A stretch of DNA of 64,000 bases from Streptomyces bicolor (GTDB lineage Bacteria > Actinomycetota > Actinomycetes > Streptomycetales > Streptomycetaceae). The stretch lies in assembly GCF_000719285.1 (NCBI RefSeq), contig NZ_JOFS01000039.1, positions 1 through 64,000 on the forward strand, given 5' to 3'. Shown in pieces: positions 8,550-16,887 of this stretch. The first letter of the stretch is position 1. Every line of letters begins with the position of its first letter. Both the position numbers and the translations under genes were made by a program. Below the pieces are notes generated by a model. The model saw only the letters and a list, made by a program, of their open reading frames with translations, did no database searches and had not been told where the DNA came from.

Positions 8550-9590
8550 ATGGCTCAGCGCACCGCACCCGCCAAGGCGCCCGTCCCCGCTCCCCCGGGG
8601 GCGGGCGCCCCGCGCCCCGGCGCTTCCCCGACGCCCCCTCCGCCGGGGTTCCTGCGCCGCGCCCTTCGCACCGTCACCCCCGGCCCGACGGCGGACGCGG
8701 GGGGCGCGGCGCTGTACCGCCGCTGGTGGCTGCCCTGGCTGTGGATGCTCCCGGCGATCGTCGGCACGACGGTCTTCGGGGTGTTCCCGTTCCTCAACAC
8801 GATCCTGGTGTCCTTCACCGACGCCAAGCCGCTCGGCGGCGCGTACGACGTGGTGGGCCTGGACAACTACACCCGGATGCTGGGGGACTCGGACTTCTGG
8901 CTGGCCACCCGCAACAGCATCCTCTACGCGGTGATCGTCGTTCCGCTGATGGTCCTGCTGCCGCTGCTGCTCGCGGTCCTGGTGGAGAAGAACCTCCCCG
9001 GCATCGGCTTCTTCCGCTTCGCCTTCTACACCCCGGTCCTCGCCTCCAGCGTGGTCGTCGGCCTGAGCTGGCAGTGGCTGCTGAGCGACCAGGGCCTGGT
9101 CAACACCTGGCTCCAGAAGGCCCACCTCATCCGCGAGGCGATTCCCTTCCTCTCCGACTCGTGGCTGATCCTGCTGTCGGCGATGGGCCTGACGCTGTGG
9201 AAGGGCCTCGGCTGGTACATGATCTTCTATCTGGCCGCGCTGGGGAACGTGCCCAGGGAACTGCACGAGGCGGCGGCGGTGGACGGCGCCGGCGCGGTAC
9301 GCCGCTTCTGGCACGTCACCGTGCCCGGCGTACGCACCTCGATGATGCTGGTGGGCACCCTCACCGGCATCGGCTCGCTGCGCGTCTTCACCGAGATCTA
9401 CATGCTCGGCGGCTCCACCGGCGGCCCCGGCGGCGCCGACCGCACCCTCCCGTTCTACATCCGGGACGTCGGCCTCGACCCGCTCACCGGCAACGCCGGC
9501 TACGGCGCGGCGGTCAGCGTCGCTCTGTTCGCACTCACCCTGGGCCTCACGCTGCTCGCCCAGCGCCTCACGAAGGAGGACGAGGCATGA
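8550..9590 (+). CDS. Sugar ABC transporter permease (MalF/UgpA type)
   Basis: This 346-residue inner-membrane protein starts 2 bp after the binding-protein stop. After a Pro/Ala-rich cytosolic N-terminus of about 60 residues come six membrane helices. The EAA loop ELHEAAAVDGAGAVRRFWHV, which contacts the ATPase, lies near residues 236-255. The annotation as first of the permease pair rests on the N-terminal helix WLPWLWMLPAIVGTTVFGVF and on gene order. It forms the transmembrane channel with the next gene product. The last codons overlap the following start (ATGA). Confidence 0.9.
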   Translation: MAQRTAPAKAPVPAPPGAGAPRPGASPTPPPPGFLRRALRTVTPGPTADAGGAALYRRWWLPWLWMLPAIVGTTVFGVFPFLNTILVSFTDAKPLGGAYDVVGLDNYTRMLGDSDFWLATRNSILYAVIVVPLMVLLPLLLAVLVEKNLPGIGFFRFAFYTPVLASSVVVGLSWQWLLSDQGLVNTWLQKAHLIREAIPFLSDSWLILLSAMGLTLWKGLGWYMIFYLAALGNVPRELHEAAAVDGAGAVRRFWHVTVPGVRTSMMLVGTLTGIGSLRVFTEIYMLGGSTGGPGGADRTLPFYIRDVGLDPLTGNAGYGAAVSVALFALTLGLTLLAQRLTKEDEA

Positions 9591-10492
9591 CGACCGCTTC
9601 GGAGGGCGTGACGAGCGCGCCGGCCCCGGTGCAGCGCCGACGCCTGATGCCCCGCTGGCGCGACTACGGCCGCCCCCGCGAACTCGTCGTCCGCTACGTG
9701 CTGTTGGTCTTCGTCCTGTTCATCACCGTCGGCCCGCTGCTGTGGCAGGTGCTGTCGTCCCTGAAGGGCGCCGGCGAGGACGTCTTCGGCGCGGGCGCCT
9801 CGCTCATCCCCCACCACCCGACCCTGCGGGCCTACCGCGAGGTGTTCGACCAGGTGCCGGTGTGGACGTACATCAGGAACAGCCTGTTCGTCGCGGTCAT
9901 CTCGATCACCAGCCAGCTCGTGTTCTCCACCATGGCCGGCTACATGCTGTCCAAGCCCGGCTGGAAGGGCCGCAAGCTGGTGTGGGTGCTGCTGATGGCG
10001 TCCATGATGTTCCCGTTCGAGTCGATCATGGTTTCGCTGTTCCTCAGCATCCGGGACCTCGGTCTGGTCGACAACCTCGTCGGCGTCTGGCTGCCCGGCT
10101 TCGTCGCCGCCATCAACGTCCTCATCATGCGGGCCGCGTTCCTCGCCGTCCCGCGCGAGATCGAGGACGCGGCGATGCTGGACGGCGCGGGCGAGTGGAA
10201 GCGATTCCGCCACCTGTACCTGCCCTCCGCCTACGGCGCGATCCTGGTCGTCACCATCAACACCTTCATCAGCGCCTGGGACGACTTCCTCTGGCCGCTG
10301 ATCGTGCTGCGCTCCGAGGAGCACTTCACGCTGACGCTGGGGCTGGCCCGGCTGCAGACGTCGTCGTTCGGGTACGACCAGCGGCTGGTGATGGCGGGGT
10401 CGGTGATCTCGGTGATTCCGGTGCTGGTGCTGTTCGTGATCACGCAGCGGTGGTTCTACCGGGGGGTTTCCTCGGGGGCCGTGAAGCTCTGA
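9587..10492 (+). CDS. Sugar ABC transporter permease (MalG/UgpE type)
   Basis: The ATG at 9587 overlaps the previous stop by 4 bases. The 301-residue protein has six predicted membrane helices and the EAA loop REIEDAAMLDGAGEWKRFRH near residues 188-207. The C-terminus is the typical MalG-like QRWFYRGVSSGAVKL. It pairs with the upstream permease and the lipoprotein in one importer. Its 3' end overlaps the 3' end of the convergent GH3 gene by 37 bp. Confidence 0.9.
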   Translation: MTTASEGVTSAPAPVQRRRLMPRWRDYGRPRELVVRYVLLVFVLFITVGPLLWQVLSSLKGAGEDVFGAGASLIPHHPTLRAYREVFDQVPVWTYIRNSLFVAVISITSQLVFSTMAGYMLSKPGWKGRKLVWVLLMASMMFPFESIMVSLFLSIRDLGLVDNLVGVWLPGFVAAINVLIMRAAFLAVPREIEDAAMLDGAGEWKRFRHLYLPSAYGAILVVTINTFISAWDDFLWPLIVLRSEEHFTLTLGLARLQTSSFGYDQRLVMAGSVISVIPVLVLFVITQRWFYRGVSSGAVKL

Positions 10493-12765
10493 GTCGGTAT
10501 GGCGGTCAGTGCCGCCCGTGCCGACTCGGCGACGCGGAACTCGACCACGGTGCCCGTACCGGGCAGCTCGGCACCGAGCGGGAACGTGACCGTGCGGGTC
10601 TCGCCCGGCGCCAGGTCGACGGCCTGGAAGCCGCACAGCTCCAGCGTGCGCGGCCACACGGGAGTCCGCAGTCGGCGCAGGTAGAGCTGAGCGACGGAAC
10701 GGCCTTGGCGCCGCCCTGTGTTGGTGATGTCGACCTCGACGGTCCGCCCTGACTGCCGGGGCGGACCGTAGGCGAAGGTCGTGTACGACAGCCCGTCCCC
10801 GAAGGAGTACCGCGGCTCGGCGTTCTCGTCCACGTAGCCGCCGTACTCGATGTCCTTGTGGTTGTAGTAGACGGGGAGTTGGGCGGCCGAGCGAGGTACG
10901 GAGAGGGGCAGCCGGCCGACGGGCTCGGTGAACCCGAGCAGCACCTCGGCGATCGCCGTGCCGCCCCACGGCCCCGGATACCAGGCGGTGAGCAGCGCTC
11001 CGGCCGTGTCGGGCACGACGTGCGGACGGCCCTGGACGAGGACGACCGCCGTCGGCGTGCCCGTCGCGACCACGGCGTCCAGGAGTGCGTACTGGGCGCG
11101 GCCCAGCTCCAGCCCCGCCAGGTCGGCACCCTCACCGCAGGTCATGTGGGAAACGGCGGTCCGCGCGGCTCCGTTGGCGTCGAACTCCGTGTCGGGCGTA
11201 CGGGCGCTGCTGCCGCCCAGCACGAGCACGGCCACGTCGGAGGCGGCGGCCGCGGCGACGGCCTCGGGGACGCCGGAGAGGTCGGCGCCGGTCAGGGCAC
11301 AGCCGGGGGCGTGGCGGATGTCGACGCCGGGTGGGGCGAGGGTGCGCAGGGCGTCGAGGACGCTCGTGCCCGTGGTGCGGTGTTGCGGAGCCGTGTAGTC
11401 GCCCAACTGGTGGGCCGTCATCGCCGATTGGGGGCCCAGTACGGCGATACGCGAGACGGAGGCCGGGACCGGCAGGACGCCGTCGTTGCGGAGCAGCGTG
11501 ACGGCGGCCCGGGCGAGGGCACCGCTGATCTCCCTGCCTCCGGTGGGCGGTGGGGTGGTGACCTGCCGCCGGTCGAACAGGCCCAGGCGGAACTTCAGGC
11601 GCAGGACGCGGGCGACGGCGGCGTCGAGGGTCCCCTCGCTCACCAGGCCCCGCTCGACGGCCTCCTCGAGACGGGTGAAGCCCTCGTCCCACAGGCTCAG
11701 GTCGACGCCGGCCGCCAGCGCGAGCGCCCCGGCGGAGACCTTGTCGCCGGTGATGCGGGCCAGCCGGTCGACGGCGAGCCCGTCCGCCATGACGAGGCCC
11801 TCGAACCCCCAGCGCTCTCTGAGAAGTTCGGTGAGCAGCGTGCGGTTGCCGGCGCAGGGCAGGCCGTCGACCTCGTTGTACGCGGCCATGACGGCGGCGG
11901 CACCGGCTCGGACTCCGGCGCGGGCGGCGGGGAGGTGGATCTCGTGCAGCTCCCGGAGCCCCAGCTCGGACTCGGCTGAGTTACGGCCGCCGACGGTGGC
12001 GCCCTGTCCGGCGAAGTGCTTGAGGACGACGGGGGCCTTGTCGGCGGCGAACCGCTCCCCCGCGCCCTGCATGCCACGGACCACGGCCTCCGTCAACCGG
12101 GCGGCCAGGTAGGGGTCCTCACCGAAGCACTCCTCCGTACGTCCCCAGCGCGGGTCGCGGGCGATGTCGAGTGCCGAGACCAGCGCGACATGCCCGCCCC
12201 GGGCGCGCAGTTCGGCGGCGGCGTGCGCGGCGGCCCGCTCGTACAGCTCGGGGTCCCAGGTCGCGCCGACGGCCAGGTTGACCGGCAGGACGGTGGCGTC
12301 CAGGGCCATGAGCCCGTGCGGCACCTCCTCGACGAACAGGGCGGGAATGCCCAGCCGGCTGCGCTCGACGACATGCCGCTGCACCAGGTCGGCGAGGGCC
12401 GCGGCGTCCTCGGCACCGGGGCCGTCGCCGTGGTCGACGCCGGACCAGGCGTCGGCGCGCTGGAGCCCGTACAGGGCGCCGAGTCCCTCGAAGCGGTCGG
12501 TCTCGGCGTACAGGGCGTCGGTGAGTTGGTAGCCGCCGTCGGGGGTGCGGCGGTAGGCGTTCCAGCCGTACATGCGCTGGTTGAGCTGGCCGACCTTCTC
12601 GCGCAGGGTCATGCGGGAGAGGAGGTCGCGGACTCGGGTGTCGACGGGGGCGGTGGGGTCGCGGTAGAGCGGGGCGGGGCCGTCCTGCGGATGGCCGTCG
12701 CGGCTGTTGCTGTCGTCGAGACGCTGGGGCTCGGCCTCGGTGGCACCGTGTCGCGGAGTCGGCAT
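10456..12765 (-). CDS. Glycoside hydrolase family 3 beta-glycosidase
   Basis: This 769-residue protein has the full GH3 three-domain layout. The N-terminal TIM barrel carries RDPRWGRTEECFGEDPYLAA and KHFAGQG; the nucleophile Asp is in GLVMADGLAVD. A middle alpha/beta sandwich (VLGPQ, VLVLGGSSA) follows, then a C-terminal fibronectin-III-like domain. No signal peptide is seen, so it cleaves imported oligosaccharides in the cytosol. Closest in style to beta-glucosidase/beta-xylosidase-type GH3 enzymes; the exact sugar cannot be read from sequence. It is 74 bp downstream of the kinase gene and convergent with the importer genes. Confidence 0.88.
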   Translation of the reverse strand: MPTPRHGATEAEPQRLDDSNSRDGHPQDGPAPLYRDPTAPVDTRVRDLLSRMTLREKVGQLNQRMYGWNAYRRTPDGGYQLTDALYAETDRFEGLGALYGLQRADAWSGVDHGDGPGAEDAAALADLVQRHVVERSRLGIPALFVEEVPHGLMALDATVLPVNLAVGATWDPELYERAAAHAAAELRARGGHVALVSALDIARDPRWGRTEECFGEDPYLAARLTEAVVRGMQGAGERFAADKAPVVLKHFAGQGATVGGRNSAESELGLRELHEIHLPAARAGVRAGAAAVMAAYNEVDGLPCAGNRTLLTELLRERWGFEGLVMADGLAVDRLARITGDKVSAGALALAAGVDLSLWDEGFTRLEEAVERGLVSEGTLDAAVARVLRLKFRLGLFDRRQVTTPPPTGGREISGALARAAVTLLRNDGVLPVPASVSRIAVLGPQSAMTAHQLGDYTAPQHRTTGTSVLDALRTLAPPGVDIRHAPGCALTGADLSGVPEAVAAAAASDVAVLVLGGSSARTPDTEFDANGAARTAVSHMTCGEGADLAGLELGRAQYALLDAVVATGTPTAVVLVQGRPHVVPDTAGALLTAWYPGPWGGTAIAEVLLGFTEPVGRLPLSVPRSAAQLPVYYNHKDIEYGGYVDENAEPRYSFGDGLSYTTFAYGPPRQSGRTVEVDITNTGRRQGRSVAQLYLRRLRTPVWPRTLELCGFQAVDLAPGETRTVTFPLGAELPGTGTVVEFRVAESARAALTAIPTQSFTAPEETPR

Positions 12766-12839
12766 GCGGCCGGTCCCTTTCGTGCGTTCGGTTCGGGTGG
12801 GCGGTTTGTGCGAGCGTTCCGGGCCGGCAGTCGGTGCGT

Positions 12840-13889
12840 TCAGACGGCGAGCCGCGCGAGAGCAACCGCCCCCCAGGAGCCGTCCGCGACCCAGTCGAGG
12901 GTGAGTCCGAGCGACCGCAGACGGACGGTGAGGGGCGCCGTCAGCGGTCCTTCGGGGCCGAGCAGGCCCCCCGTGGCGACGACCCGCTCCCCTGGCCGGG
13001 GATCGAGGGCGCGGACGTAGCCGGTGAGATGGTCGGCGGCCGTGTCGAGGATCCCCTCGGCCACGGCGTCCTCGTGCCGGGCGGCCTCGGCGACCAGCGG
13101 TGCGAACTCGGCGAGCCGGACCGGCGGTCGCTCCATGACGGCGGGGAGCAGGTGCATGCGGTAGGCCTCACGCCGGGCCCGCGTCCAAGGCCCTGGGGCG
13201 TGCGGTCCCGGAGCCTCACCCGGCAGGACGTCCTGCGGTACGCCCAGCGCCCGCCCGACCGACGCGGCCAGCGCCGTCGGCCCGCCCCGCCCGTCGGCCA
13301 TGCGCAGCGCCACCCGCACCGCCTCGCGCCCGATCCAGAAGCCGCCACCGTCGTCGCCGAGCAGCCAGCCGTCGCCGCCGGCGGTCGTGGTGCACGCGCG
13401 TGCGGTGATGCGCGCCGCGACCGCGCCGGTGCCGGCCACCAGGGCGAGGCCGTCGGCGGGGCTGCCGGGCGCGGAGGCGAACGCGGCCTCGATGTCGCTG
13501 TGGATCTCGACCGAGCCGGCGGCGATGCCGAGCCGACGCAGCGCGACGGTGAGCGCGGCATGCGCCTTGACCCGGCCCGGCTCGTCCGGGGCGGTCCGGG
13601 AGGCGCCGGCGAACCCGCCCGCCACGGCCACGACACGGCCGCGCAGCCCCTCCGGAACGGCGCCCGCGACAGCCTCGACGAGATGCTCGGTGAGCTGCGC
13701 GCCGGGCACGGTCAGGGCGTTGCCCGGCCCGCCGACGCCCTCGCCCTCGGGCTCGCCCTCGCGCAGGGGCGCCAGGACGGCGCGGGTGCGGGTGCCGCCG
13801 GCGTCCAGGCCGACGACGTACGCCGGTACCCGACCGGACGAAGTTTGGTTCAAATCACTATTCATTGGCGACCATGGTGGTTGATACAT
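12840..13889 (-). CDS. BadF/BadG-type sugar kinase, probably N-acetylglucosamine kinase
   Basis: The 349-residue reading frame carries the ASKHA-fold phosphate-1 motif VVGLDAGGTRTRAVL near residue 26, an adenosine-region motif VAGTGAVAARI and GDDGGGFWIGREAV, as in N-acetylglucosamine kinases of the BadF/BadG family. It would phosphorylate the amino sugar released by the hexosaminidases. The start is uncertain: ATGs at 13889 and 13865 are in frame, but the operator copy at 13846-13860 lies inside either version. A start nearer to 13850 (TTG at 13853) or a leaderless message is possible. It is divergent from the GH5 gene, and the longest versions of the two would overlap. Confidence 0.82.
   Translation of the reverse strand: MYQPPWSPMNSDLNQTSSGRVPAYVVGLDAGGTRTRAVLAPLREGEPEGEGVGGPGNALTVPGAQLTEHLVEAVAGAVPEGLRGRVVAVAGGFAGASRTAPDEPGRVKAHAALTVALRRLGIAAGSVEIHSDIEAAFASAPGSPADGLALVAGTGAVAARITARACTTTAGGDGWLLGDDGGGFWIGREAVRVALRMADGRGGPTALAASVGRALGVPQDVLPGEAPGPHAPGPWTRARREAYRMHLLPAVMERPPVRLAEFAPLVAEAARHEDAVAEGILDTAADHLTGYVRALDPRPGERVVATGGLLGPEGPLTAPLTVRLRSLGLTLDWVADGSWGAVALARLAV
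13846..13860 (-). promoter_or_regulatory. Putative RpiR operator, site 4 (TAGTGATTTGAACCA)
   Basis: Read on the minus strand this differs from the site upstream of the importer by one base. It lies in the divergent region between the kinase and the GH5 gene and would control one or both. The related element GGTGGTTGATACATTC lies 15 bp away at 13876-13891. Confidence 0.55.
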
Positions 13890-15169
13890 TCGCGACGGAC
13901 AAGAGCCAGGCCCTGACCGAGGACACGCCCGGACCCGAGGAGGATCCCATCCGCACGCTCCGCTTCGGCGTCAACTACACGCCCCGCCACGGCTGGTTCC
14001 ACTCCTGGCACGACTTCGACCCGGCACACGCGCGTGCCGACCTGGAGGCGATAGCCGGGCTCGGCCTCGACCACGTCCGCGTCTTCCACCTCTGGCCGCT
14101 GCTCCAGCCGAACCGCACCCTCGTCCGCACCACCGCGGTCGACCAGCTGGCGCACCTCGTTGACCTGGCCGGCGAGGCCGGTCTCGACGTCATGGTGGAC
14201 GGCGTGCAGGGCCACCTGTCGAGCTTCGACTTCTATCCGGAGTGGACCCGCAGCTGGCACCACCGCAACGTGTTCACGGACCCCGAGGCCATCGACGCCC
14301 AGGCCGCCCTCCTGCGCACCCTCGGCCGCGCCCTCGCGGGCCGCCCCAACCTCCTCGGTCTCCAGCTCGGAAACGAGCTCAACAACCTGGTCGAGCACAA
14401 CCCGGTGACGGCGGACGAGGTCGACCGCTACCTCGACACCCTGCTGACCGCCGCCCGGGACGGCCTCGGCGCGCACGGCGGCCTGGTCACGCACTCCGCG
14501 TACGACGCAGCGTGGTACGGCGACGACCACCCCTTCACCCCCGAGGCCTCCGCCCGCAAGGGCGATCTGACCACCGTCCACCCCTGGGTGTTCTCCGGCG
14601 CCTGCGCCCGCCGCTACGGCCCGCGCTCCCCGCAGGTGCGCCACCTCGCCGAGTACGGCACCGAGCTGGCCAAGGCCTACGCCACCGACCCCGCCCGCCC
14701 CGTCTGGGTCCAGGAGACGGGCGCGCCCGAGCCGCACATCCCGGCCGCCGACGCGCCGGACTTCGCGCGCGCCACCGTACGGAACGCGGCGGAGTGCACG
14801 GGGCTGTGGGGCGTGACCTGGTGGTGCTCACACGACGTGGACCGTTCGCTGGCCGACTTCCCGGAACTGGAGTACACGCTGGGCCTGTTCGACCCCGTGG
14901 GCCGCCCCAAGCCGATCGCCGAGGCCCTCGCGGAGACGGTCGCCGACCTGCGCGCCGAGCCCCACTCGCCCCAGCCCCGCGCCACCGCTCTCCTCCTGGA
15001 CTGCACGCCGGGCACGCGGTCGGTGTCCGGTCCGGGCGGCGCGTACTTCGAGGCGTGGATGGGGTTGCGGACGGATGGTGTCCGGCCGGCGGTGGTCCTG
15101 GCCGACCGGGCGGACGACGCGGAGTACCTGGCGGCCCGGGGAATCAAGGAGGTCGTACGGCCGCTCTGA
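13874..15169 (+). CDS. GH5-like (clan A) glycosidase
   Basis: This protein of about 431 residues is a TIM-barrel glycosidase. RFGVNYTPRHGWFHSW opens the barrel, LQLGNELNN holds the probable acid/base Glu, and VWVQETGAP holds the probable nucleophile Glu. It belongs to the cellulase/mannanase-like clan A group. No signal peptide is seen, so it is probably cytosolic; beta-mannosidase-like activity would suit the neighbours but is inferred. The start is uncertain. ATG 13874 and TTG 13865 overlap a promoter/operator region. GAGGAGG at 13937-13943 has ideal spacing to an ATC codon at 13949, just before the conserved domain, but ATC is not a usual start. Confidence 0.8.
   Translation: MVVDTFATDKSQALTEDTPGPEEDPIRTLRFGVNYTPRHGWFHSWHDFDPAHARADLEAIAGLGLDHVRVFHLWPLLQPNRTLVRTTAVDQLAHLVDLAGEAGLDVMVDGVQGHLSSFDFYPEWTRSWHHRNVFTDPEAIDAQAALLRTLGRALAGRPNLLGLQLGNELNNLVEHNPVTADEVDRYLDTLLTAARDGLGAHGGLVTHSAYDAAWYGDDHPFTPEASARKGDLTTVHPWVFSGACARRYGPRSPQVRHLAEYGTELAKAYATDPARPVWVQETGAPEPHIPAADAPDFARATVRNAAECTGLWGVTWWCSHDVDRSLADFPELEYTLGLFDPVGRPKPIAEALAETVADLRAEPHSPQPRATALLLDCTPGTRSVSGPGGAYFEAWMGLRTDGVRPAVVLADRADDAEYLAARGIKEVVRPL
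13876..13891 (+). promoter_or_regulatory. Repeated promoter-like motif GGTGGTTGATACATTC
   Basis: This is the second copy of the 16-mer seen just upstream of the regulator gene at 1067. If TGATAC is a -10 box, transcription of the GH5 gene begins near 13895 and its start codon must lie downstream of the ATG at 13874. Confidence 0.35.
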
Positions 15170-15181
15170 GCACGGCCCCGG

Positions 15182-15199
15182 CCGGCGGTCAGCCGCCGG
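15182..15199. terminator. Bidirectional hairpin between GH5 and GH3 genes
   Basis: A perfect 7-bp stem CCGGCGG/CCGCCGG with loop TCAG lies between two convergent genes and covers the stop codon of the leftward one. No T-run follows, as is usual for Streptomyces terminators. Confidence 0.5.
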
Positions 15200-16688
15200 T
15201 GACGCCCGTCAGCAGCTCGGCGAGGGCCCGCAGGTTCACCCGCCCGCGCCCGTACGAGCACAGCACACCGCCCTCGGGCAGTCCCGTGTCCACCCGGACC
15301 GCGTCCGGGCGCCGGGCCAGCAGGCCGTCCCGCAGCCGCGCCTGCCAGGGGTGCAGCCCGGCGTCACAGCTGGCGACGACCAGGGGTGCGGTCCCGCAGC
15401 GGCGCAGGATGCCGTCGACGAGGGCGTCCGGGTCCGCGCCGCACTCCCCGGTCACCGCGGTCCCCGTCGCCGTGGGGTCGGCGGCGCGGATCTCGGTCAG
15501 CAGGTCCTCGCCGCCCCAGTTGAGCGCGGGGTGCGGCGGTGGGAAGAGGTCGACGACATGGGCGCCGCGTACGGCGGCCGGTACGCCCCGGCTGCGTACG
15601 GCGCGACGCGCGGCCGCGAGACCGGCCTCGGCGTCCCAGTCGGCGACGTCGGCGGGCGGGGTGGCATAGCGCGTGGCGAGCCGCCGCACCCGCCCCGCGG
15701 CCTCCTCGATCCGCTCCTGGGCCAGCACTCCGGTCCGCAGCCCGTCGAGCACCGCGTCCCGGCAGGCCAGCGTGGTGTCCAGGTCCGCCACGGCGACGAT
15801 GACCTGGTCGGCCCCGGCGGCGAGGGCGATGCGCGCGCCGGCCGCCTCGCCGTAGCGGTCGGCGATCGCCTTCATCTCCAGCGCGTCGCTGACGAGTACG
15901 CCGTCGAAGCCGAGATCGTGGCGGAGCAGGTCGCCCAGGATGCGGCGGCTGAGGGTCGCGGGCCGGTTCGGGTCGAGCGCCGGGAACACGACATGGGCGC
16001 TCATCAGCATCGGCACACCCGCGGCGACGGCCGCTCGGAACGGTTCGAGGTCGGCGCGCAGTTCGTCGTACGGCCTCGGGTCGACGGCCATGCCGTGGTG
16101 GCTGTCGGTGACGGTGCCGCCGTGGCCGGGGAAGTGCTTGGCGCAGGAGGCTATGCCGCGGGCCTCGGTGGCGGTGATCCAGGCGCGCAGATGGCGGGCG
16201 GCGCGCTCGGGGTCGGCGCCGAAGGAACGGGTGCGCACGATCGGGTTGTCCGGCCGGTGCTGGAGGTCGGCCACGGGGGCGTAGGAGGCGGTGATGCCGA
16301 GGGTGGCGAGGTGGCCGGCCAGCGCGTCGGCGCAGCGGGCGGTGAGGTTCGGGTCGTCGACGACGCCGAGGGCGTAGGAGCCGGGGACCTCCGGTGCGCC
16401 GGCGCGCACCAGGTGGCCGATGCCGCCGCCCTCGTTGTCGATGGCGACGAGGAGGTCGGGGCGTATCGCGCGCAGTTCGTCCGTGAGGCGGCGCACCTGC
16501 TCGGCGTCGCGGACGTTGCGGGTGAACAGGATGACCCCGCCGAGGCCGCGGTCGATGAGCTCCTTGAGGGTGTCCGGCACGCTCGCGGCCCCGTCGAACC
16601 CGGCGACGAGACAGCGGTGGGCGGCTTCGTCCAGGTCGGCGCGGAGCGCGGTGGTCGGCCCGAGGGAGACATGCTCGAAGTGGCTCAC
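15189..16688 (-). CDS. NagZ-like GH3 beta-N-acetylglucosaminidase
   Basis: This 499-residue protein carries the NagZ-type signature CAKHFPGHGGTVTDSHHGM near residues 181-199, where an Asp-His pair serves as general acid/base, and the nucleophile Asp in VLVSDALEMKAI. This His-containing loop separates GH3 N-acetylglucosaminidases from glucosidases. An additional C-terminal domain of about 150 residues follows the barrel. No signal peptide is seen. It would release GlcNAc from imported glycan or peptidoglycan fragments, feeding the BadF-type kinase. It is convergent with the GH5 gene and divergent from the tRNA-like element. Confidence 0.87.
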   Translation of the reverse strand: MSHFEHVSLGPTTALRADLDEAAHRCLVAGFDGAASVPDTLKELIDRGLGGVILFTRNVRDAEQVRRLTDELRAIRPDLLVAIDNEGGGIGHLVRAGAPEVPGSYALGVVDDPNLTARCADALAGHLATLGITASYAPVADLQHRPDNPIVRTRSFGADPERAARHLRAWITATEARGIASCAKHFPGHGGTVTDSHHGMAVDPRPYDELRADLEPFRAAVAAGVPMLMSAHVVFPALDPNRPATLSRRILGDLLRHDLGFDGVLVSDALEMKAIADRYGEAAGARIALAAGADQVIVAVADLDTTLACRDAVLDGLRTGVLAQERIEEAAGRVRRLATRYATPPADVADWDAEAGLAAARRAVRSRGVPAAVRGAHVVDLFPPPHPALNWGGEDLLTEIRAADPTATGTAVTGECGADPDALVDGILRRCGTAPLVVASCDAGLHPWQARLRDGLLARRPDAVRVDTGLPEGGVLCSYGRGRVNLRALAELLTGVTGG

Positions 16689-16773
16689 CCCCGCAATGCT
16701 CTGGCTCGGTCAGCCGAAAGTCAACCGTCTGATGGATGGCTGATTCAGCAGCTGGTCAGCTGTGAAAATCCGG

Positions 16774-16803
16774 TTGTCCGGCGATCATCCCGACGTCTAC
16801 CGT
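16774..16803 (+). promoter_or_regulatory. Promoter-like sequence for the tRNA-like element
   Basis: TTGTCC at 16774-16779 and TACCGT at 16798-16803 are separated by 18 bp, close to the HrdB-type pattern in Streptomyces. Transcription would start near 16810, within a few bases of the 5' end of the cloverleaf. Confidence 0.4.
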
Positions 16804-16813
16804 CGTCCTTCAT

Positions 16814-16885
16814 CGGCGTGTAGCTCAGCAGCAGAGCACCGGGCTTGAGACCCGGAGGGCGCAGGGGCGGAACCTGCCACGCCGG
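16814..16885 (+). ncRNA. tRNA-like cloverleaf element upstream of a 773-residue protein
   Basis: The sequence folds into four arms with exact tRNA geometry: acceptor CGGCGTG/CACGCCG (7 bp, 16814-16820 with 16878-16884), a TA linker, D stem GCTC/GAGC with a 7-nt loop, anticodon stem CCGGG/CCCGG with loop CTTGAGA, a 5-nt variable region and T stem GCAGG/CCTGC with a 7-nt loop. It is not an ordinary tRNA. The T-loop is GGCGGAA rather than TTCRANN, the D-loop AGCAGCA lacks adjacent Gs, and no CCA follows. A tRNA-Ser reading of the TGA anticodon is unlikely without a long variable arm. It ends 3 nt before the next ATG, so it is either a 5'-UTR structure or a processed small RNA. Confidence 0.6.
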
Positions 16886-16887
16886 CT

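Noticed and set aside
8136..9314. 392-codon minus-strand frame over the binding protein/permease junction
   Set aside because: Shadow frame spanning two well-supported genes; composition is Arg/Glu/His-rich with no recognisable fold.
16814..16885. Ordinary tRNA-Ser (UGA) gene
   Set aside because: T-loop and D-loop consensus bases and a long variable arm are missing, and the 3' end runs straight into a start codon.
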